DNA of 64,000 bases from Phoronis australis. Lineage: Eukaryota; Phoronida; Phoronidae. The notes beneath the pieces are model-generated. The model was not told where the DNA came from and made no database searches. It was given only the letters and a program-made list of their open reading frames with translations. The DNA lies in NCBI GenBank assembly GCA_002633005.1, contig NMRA01000341.1, forward strand, positions 265,474-329,473, read 5' to 3'. A program made the position numbers and the translations under genes. Shown piece by piece: positions 47,293 through 57,845 of the stretch. The number at the start of each line of letters is the position of its first letter. The first letter of the stretch is position 1.

Positions 47293-48437
47293 ACACATTT
47301 TCCAACATTATGAACTGTAGGCCTGTCAAAGGATAATAAATCTGGCTTGTCATTGGTTGAAATAACAATAGAACAATACTATTAGTCACTACTTTCGCTG
47401 AACATGAAAAGAAGTCCAGCTAAGACCAGTGGTCTTTAGTGCTTCGACTGGTGATGCGGTGACGTATTTTTGACGATAGATTCGGTTTTGTACTGACAAG
47501 AGCAGACGTGATTCCAGTATCGAGCGCCCCACAATGCTGAAGATGGCCAAGCACGAAATCTGCCACGATAACAAGCTGCTAGAATTAGTTATACCGGGTA
47601 ATATTATATATATCGCCGGTACCTGGTAGAGTAGTGCACTACTTCAGTATTTTGCTGAGCCACATCGTACTTATAGTGTATCGCCGCCTGGTGATGAACA
47701 GGCAAAGTACTAGGGTCAAGAACACATAATCAAACTCACAAGGGCATACAATGTGTTCAGTTCTAAACGAGAGTCAATAGATTATATAACAGGTCTTACT
47801 TTGCTGCTTCTTTTACGTTACCAGTACTGGCCATATTTAGTGGTGATTCAGATTGCCCTGATGACGGCGAGACTGGCGCTCAGCTGGTAAGATTCGTTAC
47901 GTTTGGGGACATGTGTACCATTTTGTGAGAGTATTGCCAACTGTTGAAGTCTTCAGTCAACCTCTGAACTGAGGCTAAAAGTTCGGTTTGACTTTGGATC
48001 CAGGATTTACATATTTATTCTGTAACTGATAGACCTGTACACACAACTCACATTCAGGAGGGACGGATTGTCGATGATGGGGGCGTATGATATATGTCTA
48101 CGTGAAGGCGAATAAGATTGATTGTTCCAGGCTTAGATAATACGAGTTTCTGTACCCTTTCATTGACAAGATGTAGCCCTGCAGTCACACCGGACACCCT
48201 GAGGGCCCAATTCGGTCATGGCGGAGTTTCTTACACCCAGGAATCTCACCCAAGGAAACTAGTTTGATCACGTGCTTCGTTGGTATCGTGTTCTTGTGTT
48301 TTCGTGAGATTCTCGACTAAGGAAGACACGTTTGATTGTGATACCTGTGTTGTCTACAATAGATGGCGCTTCTGTACGTAATTGTGTTGCTCATTCACAG
48401 TCCACCATATAAGCGATTTTCTTTTATTATTTTGCAG
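47293..48437. other. Upstream region of the NXPE-like gene
   Basis: It should contain the 5' untranslated exon or upstream intron of the NXPE gene. No promoter could be placed with confidence. Confidence 0.4.
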
Positions 48438-48452
48438 ACTTTCGGCTGAAGA

Positions 48453-48563
48453 ATGAACCGGAAACTGCTGTTTATAACGATAAGTGCAATTTGCTTCGCT
48501 TCCATTGTTCTGATTTACTCGTTTTATCGTGGGCACGTGCACTGGTCACCAGCAGTGATAAAG
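48453..48563 (+). CDS. NXPE-like gene, coding exon 1 (signal anchor)
   Basis: This exon encodes the N-terminal 37 residues of the NXPE-like protein. Two basic residues follow the initiator Met, and then a hydrophobic run (about residues 5-23, LLFITISAICFASIVL) fits an uncleaved signal anchor of a type II Golgi or ER membrane protein. The exon has a good acceptor upstream (pyrimidine-rich tract ending TTTTGCAG at about 48437), so the 15 bases before the ATG are 5' UTR and an untranslated exon should lie further upstream. It ends AAG|GTTGGT, a phase-0 donor. Phase 0 matches the exon at 49779, which opens in frame. Reading through the donor gives only a further 38 residues before a stop at 48680; that version would be a short membrane peptide with a second hydrophobic stretch and is less likely. 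The exon join is inferred from splice signals and phase, not from transcripts. Confidence 0.62.
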
Positions 48564-48925
48564 GTTGGTGCCGAGTTTGACACTGGTGTTGCCGATTGCT
48601 TATCGTGCAATCTCATTGTACTTGGCGCAATATTATCTGCCATTACTATAGTATTTTGTGTAGTTAATTTTTATTGTTAGGGATAGCAATAATTTAACTG
48701 AGGTTGTTTCAGTGAGACCTTACCGTTCAAATAAGAGATACAAGGAGTTCGCGGTAGAATTTTAATGTGCATTAGTCAGCGCATTGCAATTTTGTTAAGG
48801 GCGTTTTTTCTATTTGACTCACAATCTCATTCTGAAACTGATGAGTATTTGCGTAATGAAAATTGACGAAGACTAAAAAGTGGAATCTTGCCCTTTTGGA
48901 GGTGCCTTTTTGTTAAGTTGGCATT

Positions 48926-49038
48926 TTCTGTCTGACGTACGCTCCCCCTATGATGTTATAAATGCATTAAGGTTAAGCATCTTCTGTCTGACGTACGCTC
49001 CCCCTATGATGTTATAAATGCATTAAGGTTAAGCAGGG
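48926..49038. repeat. 56-bp exact tandem duplication in the NXPE intron
   Basis: TTCTGTCTGACGTACGCTCC and the rest of a 56-base unit occur twice in a row (48926 and 48982) with no difference seen, so the duplication is recent or an assembly effect. Confidence 0.9.
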
Positions 49039-49250
49039 CCTCAGAAAAAATGTCCGAACTTCGGAACGTTAAATCCCAGAAACAACTGAACGAATTCATA
49101 TTAGTATGAACCTTTTAGATTTCCTACTTTATGCACTGACTGTTCTGCAAAACGCCCTTAGGAATTGTTTTTAAATTCACCCACTTTTGAGTGAGCAGTT
49201 ACAAGACTGTTATGATTTTGATGAAATTAAAACAATTAGGTTATAAGGAC
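49033..49250 (+). mobile_element. TTAA-associated element, copy 3 (partial)
   Basis: It follows TTAA at 49029 and matches the left half of copy 2 (GTCCGAACTTCGGAACGT, then TTATGCACTG.CTGTTCT). It lies inside the inferred NXPE intron. The right half is missing. Confidence 0.4.
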
Positions 49251-49778
49251 TGACTAAACACATAGAGTAAAGCAATTATATAATAGGGAATGACGTAATC
49301 ACACATAATTGTTGGTATTTTTTAGTTCAAACAGCAATAAACTTTCTTCTCAATAATAAATACACCTATATTCTTCACACGCATTTTTATCCAATATCTG
49401 AACTTCCGATTGGCCTTGATTCTGACTGCTGTACTGCCTTGGCTACTGAAATTAGCCTGGGACTCAGTGACAAGCAAGTGTAGGGTCCTGGTCTGACGCT
49501 GTGACAATGTGTCAGCTCTTCTCAAATCCGCAAATCATTTCCAACCTGAAAAAGTAACAAGACGAGGCCAATAGTGTAACAACAAATGGCCCGAATAAAA
49601 AGTTGGTTTTCGACATAAGGCGTGATTTAGTGTTACCTTTTAAATTAGTTAACGTGGTTTTCCAACCCCTTAAAGGGCCATAATGACTGTTGAAAAATTA
49701 GGACTGTGGTAAAGTCGAATGTATTGCTCCTAAATTTTATTCTACAAACTGTACATATTCCACGATACGCTGTTTCAG

Positions 49779-51134
49779 AATGTTGGGAGAACAACTCCGC
49801 TTTCGGCGAACCTCGACACTCATCTGGATGACAGCCATTTTGAACTGGACCAGTGGCAACATTTTATGAATTTGAATCGTCAGTTTCCCAACCCAAAAAT
49901 TGCAAATGTCACGGCCATCGTTTCTTCGGTGTTTGATGTTATGAACAAAGTATATTCAAATTTCCAAAGCATTCTACAGCAGCGAAGAAATAAAGTACTG
50001 ACATCTTATACGTACGACATTACGTTTAGGAAACGTAACGCTTCAAGACTGGTTGTTCGTATTCAAGAGTATTTGCAACGAGCCCCCTCTAACGGTGGCA
50101 GTGGATTCTTTATTCGCATGTCAGGAGATAGTCTCGTTGTCTGCACGACTCAAGACCATTTCGACGGAAACTATACCGCATTTTGTCCTAAGACAGCAGG
50201 TTGCTCTACAGTTCAAATTATCCTTCAAATGACTAATTATGAGGTTTACAGGCAACGTAAAATAGAGGATGTAAAAATTCCATTGATGTTAACTCTAAAA
50301 ACTTTTTCGTGGTGCTCAAGTGACAGTGTACAGCCGACAACGGACCTGGATAAATCTTCTGCCTGTTCACAGGCCACGATTGGTCAGTTTAATAAGGGCA
50401 TCTGGTGGAAACGTGGAAGTGAATACGTGTGGGGAACACGTGATCGTTGCACCATGAAGCACATGAACAAACCGGAAATTGTTAAATGTTTTCAAAAGAT
50501 CCGATCGTTGACGTTTATGGGTGATTCTCACATGCGTAACACAGGGGATTATTTCTTGGAACTTCTTGGTTACGACATGAGGCAAATTCCTTATCACAGG
50601 CACTACGATTATAACATATCGAAAGTAGGAGTTTTATTTCGTCCTTACATTCCTGATATGGCCAATGCTATACGCAGTCTTCTAGGGGACAAAAATCGTA
50701 TCCGCACGTCGTCCGATATTTTAGTGATTATGCCTGGTTCTTGGCAGTTTTGGCTGCAAGGGCCAGTTTCTTATTTCAACAATTCTGCGTATGATTTAAT
50801 TAACGCAATACACGCCTTGAGAGGAAGCTATGTATGGAAAAACACAAAGATTATTTGGGTGCATCAGATAGGATTTTCACCTCTACTCACGCATGCTGGT
50901 TACAGAGACAATTTTGTAAAAGCGGCTGCGAATTCTTGGATTGAACCCCAACTGAAAAGACTTGGAATTGAACCAATTGATGCGCTTTACATATCATACC
51001 CGCGCCTCGATACCACAAATGTATGCGGTGGGCATTATCTCTGCCGGACGCCTCCTGATTTTGCTAAAAGTATTGGGGCAACTGGCACCGTGCTCGCACA
51101 GCTGACTTTTAAGTACATATGCGAGGACTCCTGA
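49779..51134 (+). CDS. NXPE-family protein, main coding exon
   Basis: Recognised as an NXPE (neurexophilin and PC-esterase domain) family protein, likely lumenal in the Golgi or secretory path. The exon begins after a TTTCAG acceptor at 49778 and reads openly for 451 codons; the Met at 49866 is internal to it. Joined to exon 1 this gives about 488 residues, close to the usual family length. The N-terminal half has the neurexophilin-like beta domain, including the family block GDSLVVCTTQDHFDGNYTAF (about residues 145-165). The C-terminal half has paired cysteines, then LTFMGDSHMRN (GDSH near residue 285), the SGNH/PC-esterase block I with a candidate catalytic Ser, and a late GGHY (about residue 452) that could supply the catalytic His. 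Human NXPE1 has been linked to sialic-acid O-acetylation; the substrate here is unknown. No frameshift is seen, and AATAAA lies 221 bases past the stop. Confidence 0.88.
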   Translation, partial: NVGRTTPLSANLDTHLDDSHFELDQWQHFMNLNRQFPNPKIANVTAIVSSVFDVMNKVYSNFQSILQQRRNKVLTSYTYDITFRKRNASRLVVRIQEYLQRAPSNGGSGFFIRMSGDSLVVCTTQDHFDGNYTAFCPKTAGCSTVQIILQMTNYEVYRQRKIEDVKIPLMLTLKTFSWCSSDSVQPTTDLDKSSACSQATIGQFNKGIWWKRGSEYVWGTRDRCTMKHMNKPEIVKCFQKIRSLTFMGDSHMRNTGDYFLELLGYDMRQIPYHRHYDYNISKVGVLFRPYIPDMANAIRSLLGDKNRIRTSSDILVIMPGSWQFWLQGPVSYFNNSAYDLINAIHALRGSYVWKNTKIIWVHQIGFSPLLTHAGYRDNFVKAAANSWIEPQLKRLGIEPIDALYISYPRLDTTNVCGGHYLCRTPPDFAKSIGATGTVLAQLTFKYICEDS

Positions 51135-51354
51135 AATCAACGGGCGTGCTTAACATTTATTTGTCTCCGCTCAGTGTAACCCCACTCCTCGGAGTTGAAG
51201 GTATGAAGTCAAATATTTTATACATACTACATCAATGGTAACAGACGTGACTTAAAGTAAGTCACCTCTTGACGGTTATTGAAATCAAGATTCATCGAAG
51301 GCTTCGTGGTAGATTAGGGACAGTTTGGATGCAAACGTATTTGATTTTTACCCC

Positions 51355-51360
51355 AATAAA
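51355..51360 (+). promoter_or_regulatory. Poly(A) signal of the NXPE-like gene
   Basis: A canonical AATAAA lies 221 bases downstream of the NXPE stop codon on the same strand. It is the first such hexamer after the stop that I found, and is a plausible 3' end for the transcript. Confidence 0.5.
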
Positions 51361-51869
51361 ATAATTCTATCGCCGATACGTTACCCCAGACTTTCTCCAA
51401 CAGTGCATGAGCAGCCACCCGCTGACGTCACTTCCACTGTTTCCGATAACAGAAACTAGAAATTTAATCTGATTACTGGGGTCACCGTTCTCTTGTCGAA
51501 ATACCCTATGACAAATCAAGGAATGTGGGTTAACAACCAAAGAAAAACAAAATTTGTCTTCTGGTATACGTGATTGTTTTGTGAATAACAACGAAAGTGA
51601 CGCGAGAATACTTTCCTTTCACAGCTCAACTTACCACTACGGCGACTGACGTGCTAATTGCCTTGTTGAATGCATTTGTGAGACTTTGAAAACAAAACAT
51701 TTTTGAAAAATTGATGCGCCCTTTATGCGTCCACGCATTTATATGTGGGTGCATTATGCCGTCATCCCTGCCCGTCCGTCCGTCCGGCGTCCACTGCTGA
51801 AACTTCAAAACACCTTGATGTATTTTCACGAAAGTTTGCAGAAATGTTCTTTTCATAAATGAGGTTTTC

Positions 51870-52760
51870 CTTTATTTTGTCTGAATCTGGACGTACACCG
51901 ATATTGCACTGAAGACTCGCTATGCATACCCCTAATCCTGACGCATAAACTCACGTTTTTTATACAATGACAGCAGCACTTTTAAAACAGTCCCGTGGAT
52001 ACCACTTTTAATTAAACAATGAAACGATACTTAAGCTGAACACTGCCAAAGGCTTTTTTGAAGATCACAAATATTTAAGACCACAAATTTTACATAACAT
52101 CTACCTTTTCTTTTACTCAAATATTTTTGAATGAGAGCCTGACTATTTGATTGACAGTACTATAACCCTTCCTGTAGCCGGCTTGCTCTTCAAGTAACGC
52201 GGAATTGTATGCCCAAGATACATTTTTTTTTATTCAAAACATTTTAGTAAACCTTGCTTAAGACATTCAATAAGGAAATACCTTTTTTATTATTGGCATC
52301 GCAGGGATTTCCTTTTTATGCAATGCCTTGCATCATCTTTCAGGCATATCTTTATGACTAAATACTTTATTAAAAAATGTGACAATAAATGGAATTATTA
52401 GTGGTTTGTTTAATGCAATGAGCTCTCCTGGGATGACGTCCATAGCTGATGCTTTGTTGGTTTTTGTGAGATCGAGAGCATTATCAACTTCCTCGGTCGT
52501 TATGGTGCCGTTCAACTCATGGGGCAGGTTCCCAGTACAATCTTATTCTTCGCCAATTTAGTGGCTAAAAATTCGGCATTGCCACCAAAAGTTTGTATTA
52601 ATAATTCTTCAAAATACTCTTTTCCACTGAACAGTAGTTATATTTGTATTAATAATTGTGGCGATTTCAGTCAGTCGACAAGCGACAACCACCCTGTCAA
52701 GGAAAACTTCATTTCTTGTAACAAAACTCTAATGAAATCAATGAAATGTTCAAATATGTG
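51870..52760 (-). pseudogene. LINE-type reverse transcriptase relic
   Basis: The minus strand carries successive blocks of a non-LTR retrotransposon reverse transcriptase with many stops. LNGTITTEEVDNALDLTKTN then KASAMDVIPGELI (about 52515-52400) is the start of the RT domain, which in intact elements reads like KASGPDGIPAE. FNKVFSHKDMPERW follows. LLEEQAGYRKGYSTVNQIVR (about 52190-52135) matches the E.QxGFRKGYST block, and QKAFGSV (about 52040) the fDfxKAFDSV block that holds a catalytic Asp, here replaced by Gly. A weak GI.GT..KVL.SLYKK segment ends it. The downstream catalytic YADD box was not found. The endonuclease domain is absent, as is usual for 5'-truncated copies. Confidence 0.65.
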
Positions 52761-52892
52761 CTTAACCTTGACAAAATCTGTTTAAGTCATAATTTCCAGA
52801 GAGTTGAAGCAGCACATGTTAATCGCAACGCCCAATTTACTGTGAGTTCTCAAAAATCGAGGCACATGTACGACCGCCACGTTTCGTCACTC

Positions 52893-53050
52893 CTAAATCA
52901 AAGTATGCCCGCCGCCGCCCCTCTCATAAATCAAGCTACGCCCGCCCCGGGCCCGCTCACAAGTCAAGGTAAGCCCGCCGCAACGCCACTTATAAATCGA
53001 GGTACGCCCTCCGCGGACCCACTCATTAGTCAAGGTACGCCCGCAGCGGT
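52893..53050. repeat. 36-bp GC-rich tandem repeat, about four copies
   Basis: Diverged 36-bp units around AAATCAAGGTACGCCCGCC. In one plus-strand frame (52746-53114) they encode four 12-residue repeats of the type PLINQGTPAA. There is no start context or splice evidence that this is translated. Confidence 0.75.
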
Positions 53051-53976
53051 CCTACTGAGTACAATGGAAGCCACAGTCCAGCTTTCAGCCAAACGTTTCA
53101 GCTTCCTGCAATAGAAATTTACAAAATGAAACTTTCCTGTGATACCAAAATCATACATACCATCCCCTACGCAGAAAACGTGAAATCGAATTAACATAAT
53201 CCTGTCGTGAATTCATGGACAACTAAACCAGACAATTAGGCTGGGAAATGAGTTAAAATTCAAACCAATAAGTTCCAGATCTCCAAGTCTTTCGAACGGC
53301 TAAAGCTTGTAGTTTTCGTCGAGTTTTCTTTTTTGGTCACCGTACCTACATCGAAGTACGGGTGTTTGTCGTTTTAGGTACGACCATCCATCCATGTACT
53401 TTGGGCTTACTTAGATGAACTTATGGAATTGCTATTTTTAACACACCAAGAGATCATTATTCCTTATACTGCGACAGAAAAACTTTCGTAGAGTCACTGC
53501 TATCTAATATTTTTGTGTACTGTTATGGTAGGTCTATGGCGTGCAGCTCTATTTTTACTGGAAAATTGGCCCATTCTATGCAGTGCTCCGTATCAGTAAG
53601 TCAACGACCTTTTCACCGTCCAAGAATTTTGAAACGATCGAGCACGCTTGTTTTCTTCGTAATACTGTGGTATTTGCGTTCTGAGTTTGTCATGTGTTCG
53701 CCCTTCCGAGGGTCTGAAACACCAGCCACCAAACGCCACACAGTTATAGTCAACTTGAGTTCCATCTCTAATTATTCGGAAGCCGAAACCAGAGTCACCT
53801 TTCATTCGATTTAGGCGGACAAGTTCACACCTGGCGACGTCGTCATAAGCCTCTCACCGACGTTCTGGTGTTGGTCCTACACCATATCCATTGAGTTACA
53901 TCCATAGCGTGGATGGAGGTTGGGACCAGAATACAAGGTGATCTGCGTTATGTAGACATAAGATTAGTGGCGCGAT
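53051..53976. other. No supported gene
   Basis: A minus frame at 53593-53805 begins GDSGFGFRII, vaguely PDZ-like, but nothing after it fits that fold. Confidence 0.35.
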
Positions 53977-54219
53977 ATGCCAAACCACGTGTGCTTCACG
54001 CCCCGGCCTATTGGGTTTGTGACAAGTTCCAGAGACATTTTCCATTCATGGAGCCGCGATGTCCCAGCAGACTATGTGTTGTGCGGAGCACGGATACTCA
54101 TCAAGTACTCGTTCAACGCGGTCGACAAAACCTACAAACGGCGAAAGTGGAATGCTAAGAACCCATTTGAGAAGCTTAAAAGCATCGAGGGAAGCAGTAC
54201 TCCACCATCTGAAGCGTAA
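53977..54219 (+). CDS. Candidate exon or degraded ORF, unknown protein
   Basis: The last ~60 codons before the TAA read as a plausible globular then basic tail (DVPADYVLCGARILIKYSFN, then KTYKRRKWNAKNPFEKLK) with ordinary codon use. The ATG at 53977 may not be the real start. No domain is recognised. It lies 130 bases upstream of another candidate exon on the same strand; the two could be parts of one gene or a decayed retroelement. Confidence 0.2.
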   Translation: MPNHVCFTPRPIGFVTSSRDIFHSWSRDVPADYVLCGARILIKYSFNAVDKTYKRRKWNAKNPFEKLKSIEGSSTPPSEA

Positions 54220-54350
54220 CTAGCACTTCACGTGGATAGAAGTGCACTTGTTGATAGACTATGGGGTAGCGCTCATCATCAAATCTTGGAAAAATACCCA
54301 TCAATAAATGGAAAATTGTCGACATTGAATTTCGTATCATTTGCTTCAGC

Positions 54351-54529
54351 AGAGAACAGATGCCCCCCGTGTGCTCATTCCAGAGGTTCAAGTCGAAATC
54401 GAGCCAGATGACAATGGTGGCGATGCTGCAAGAGGTTGTGGCATGAAATGTGATGTAGACGAAGATCATGACCCTCTAATGAGAGAAATGAAACCATCTG
54501 ATGAAGATAGTGATGACGACCACGATTGA
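54351..54529 (+). CDS. Candidate acidic C-terminal exon, unknown protein
   Basis: This stretch follows an acceptor-like TTTGCTTCAG and encodes about 59 residues ending in TGA. The product is strongly acidic, with an Asp/Glu-rich end (EDSDDDHD) and two cysteines mid-way. Such tails occur in chromatin or cytoplasmic adaptor proteins, but the composition alone identifies nothing. Its relation to the 53977-54219 segment is unproven. Confidence 0.2.
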
Positions 54530-55015
54530 GATGATGGATGTTAAATTACAACGGCGTGTATTGCCTTTTTGATTTCGATTTAATCACCATAGCAGCAATC
54601 AAAATTGTTGTACTTCTCATTTATAATACAAGTTCATTTTTAAAGGCTCCCTAAGGATCCAAACACGCCCGTTTTATCTACAAACCCTTAGAGACCAATA
54701 GCCCAGGATTGTGTATTTTAAGACACCCTTTCCTTCAATGGTAGATGATTTACAATAGAATTACGCACTGAAACCTTTTGCACTCAAAAGTCCTCATGGG
54801 TCTCCAGTTCGTCTCTCAATCTCTGAACAGTGAGCAGACGTTTTGACCTAGATATCGTTACGCACGTGAATTTGCTGCGACTGATCACGACACTTTGAAT
54901 TGTATGGAAACTTCCGGAAAATACCGTGTATATCCAAATTCGACTCGCAGAGACGTAGAATTTGCCGACCCAAAATGTGTTGTGCTATTCCTACGCTACG
55001 TCATCTGTCGAAAAG

Positions 55016-55890
55016 ATATTAAACGTGTCCAGGGTGTTTCATCGATATAGGATTCCCGGTGAAAACAGACATCCCGGAGTCGTAAACAGACTCCCGCACC
55101 TAACGAGCCCGAAAAACACAAACCCGACCTTTAAAACAAGAACCCCGGGGATCGGACAGGACACCCGGGGTCCAAAACACCACTCCCGCACTTTCTGTCA
55201 AACATTGTTTGATGAAACTTAGATCTTCCTTCTTTAAATAGTTGTTGCGATATGTTCTTTCACTATAAGAGAATTATAGACAACTTATGACAGATTGGCG
55301 TTCTACGTTATTCTGCTGCTAAAGTTGTGGTGTGATCTTTTGCGTCGACTTCCGGTGCCATGAAATATTGTGCCACATGTTGACCAGTTTCTTTTTCCCC
55401 AATTCTTCAATAAACTGTTGTTCTTCCCCGAGGATGCGTACATGTCACAACAAACTAATCAACAATGGCACTTGAAAGTCAAAATAATATTTTTGTGTTC
55501 CATTTTTGAAAATATCTGAAATTAACTAAATGTTTACCGATATAACAACGTGTCGAGAGTTTAGATTGTGTTGAAATTCGCTCACAGACAAGTTGCACGA
55601 GTTTTATCGATAAAAATCAAATAAAGCCAATATATTTTTGAGAATTTTTAACAAACAGATGCAGAAAAAAGTACTGGAAAATGCTTTAACTCAAAGATTG
55701 AGGCTACTGACAACGACTCGGACCTCAAAAAATTTCTTGTCCGATCCCCGGGATTCGTGGTTTAAAGGCCGGGCTTCGTGTTTTTCGGACTGATTAGCTG
55801 TTTTGAAGGTGTGGATGTCTGTTTTGACCCCATGATATCTGTTTTACACCGGGGTTCCTGTTTCGATGAAAAACCCTGGTGTTTACCAGG
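55016..55890. mobile_element. Element with opposed ~21-bp motif arrays as arms
   Basis: The left arm (about 55016-55165) is built of six diverged ~21-bp units such as AAAACAGACATCCCGGAGTC and AAAACAAGAACCCCGGGGATC. The right arm (about 55728-55890) holds the same series in reverse order and orientation. About 560 bases of AT-rich, non-coding sequence lie between. The architecture is the same as 13640-14050, though the motif differs. Confidence 0.55.
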
Positions 55891-57843
55891 AAAATACTCG
55901 ATCGCACAATCGAGCTTTTTCTCTTGTAAATGTCATCAACATAATTTAGAAAAAGTTTATAAAATAAGTTATTATTGATAATTATAAAGCTAGGTCGTCA
56001 CCTGAACAACAGAACGGGTGAAATTTTGGCGAAACATTCGATACTTAGTGGCTGTGGGTGACTGGGCGACCTGATTATGAAGAAAAAATTGTCTGGGTGT
56101 CTGATCTAGATCACATTTTTGTACTCACTTATCTGAACTGACACTCAGGTTTTATATCAAAATATCACGAAAAAGAGATTCAAATCTTTTTCAGGAAGTA
56201 AAAAAATGCACCCCATTTCAGCGGCACGTCCCCACTATCCCCATTCAACTGACACCCCCGTTCAACATGGCATATTGGTTTTTGATTCCCGCTCCTAGGT
56301 TCACGCGGCTGGACAAGTTAAAAATAGTTTCACAATTGTACGCTAAGTGTCGCATTTGCGTGACCTACTCTGTATGTTGTAAACATGAAAACACCGCCAG
56401 CTTCACACAATAGAGAATGTAACGTCGACTCGATCAAGGCAACAGCATCGCCGCGACACACTTACACAGACTCCTAAATCAGATTTCGAATCTCTGCTGT
56501 ACACCCACACTTGCAATGCCAAGAAAGAAGGTATGTACTTGCATTTGATAACAAAACAAATCGACTTAACCGCTGTGAAGATTAGAGTAGGCCTATACCG
56601 CATCCACTGCCGCCGGCACTGGCGTCATCTGAGGCAAGCCTGTGAGGTAACCACCATGAACTTTGTGATATCTTGAATATTTATTGTGTTCTACTACTAA
56701 CGGGAAAAGAATAGCTCACCCTTTATTGCATGGCCCAGGTCAAGATTTATACACAAGTAGGTTGGGTATCACAATCGACCGTGAGCTAACCTTTTTCACG
56801 ATCACGTGGGTGCACTATGTAAAAAAGCATCTAAACATTATCTGCGCTTTTCTGCCTCTGCCATCTCCTAATTCATGTTGAAGTCGAAACCGAAGCACAT
56901 TTGTACGATCATATGTTCATTACTGTCGGCTCATCTGATACATGTGCGGCATAATTCTTAGATGGAGAAAATTAAAAAATTATACCGCGCACTAAGGTTT
57001 GTTTTCAATGATTACCAATTAATCACCATGCTCCTTGTTGCAGTCTATAGCTAAATCAAGTCCCTTAGTAACTCAAAGATTTTCCTAGGTATGGGATTTT
57101 TAAAAACAGTCACGGTATTGGACCAAATCCACTAAGCTGCCTTATAGTTTAAGGACTCTGCATGCAAGACGAGAGGCTAACATAACCATTAACCGCCTCC
57201 ATGGTTCAGTCAAGAGTTCCACGAGCCAATTAGGTGTGTCCCCATGGAGTAGCTTACCAGAGGAAATTAGATGTTGTAAGCACCATACCATATCAACATG
57301 CTTATTCGTAACAACGCAATTATTTGTTGGTACATTTTCCATACCGATGTAAAATATATAAGTTTTCTTTTCGAGCAATTTCATTTGCGAGAGGGCGTCT
57401 TAGCTTTGATTCCCCTCGGCGACACTGAGCCTAATTCAATATTTGTTGGTTAGGAACTTCATCAAAAGCGGGCGGCTTTTTACAAAATATTCTTTTCAGA
57501 AGGATTTCACATTCCAATTAGTTCTGTAAGAGGAAAAGGATAGCGAAAGAAATGAGGTATGTGGAGCAAACCACTACGTAATCGTGATTTTTGTAGAAGG
57601 TTCCTTCAAACTTGTTCCTCAGGCTTTTAATCGTGCTAACGCTTAATACGGTTGGGCGACTTTCTAAAAGAGAAAGGATTCTAATCAGTAATGTTCTAAC
57701 TCATTAAGCGCTTTATGGGTTAATTGATACCGTCCAGTATTAGTGTGCCGTGCGCAAGAGAACTTCGATTCAGGAGTCTGATAGTTGTCCTCTAATTAAC
57801 AAAAATTAAAAATTGTTATTGCCTCTTCAAATACTAGCGAATA
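55891..57843. other. No feature recognised
   Basis: No supported exon or element. Confidence 0.45.
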
Positions 57844-57845
57844 TA

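Larger units (their letters stand above)
48564..49778 (+). other. Inferred intron of the NXPE-like gene
   Basis: The 1.2-kb interval between the GT donor after residue 37 and the TTTCAG acceptor holds no coding signal. It contains a 56-bp exact tandem duplication (48926-49038) and, directly following it, a relic of the TTAA-associated repeat family seen at 19.8 and 26.6 kb. Confidence 0.5.

Noticed and set aside
49866-51134. Met at 49866 as the NXPE start
   Set aside because: The frame is open 29 codons further upstream to a good acceptor, and the leader needed for a secretory protein lies in the exon at 48453.
53593-53805. PDZ-like start (GDSGFGFRII)
   Set aside because: Only the first strand resembles a PDZ domain; the remainder does not fit.
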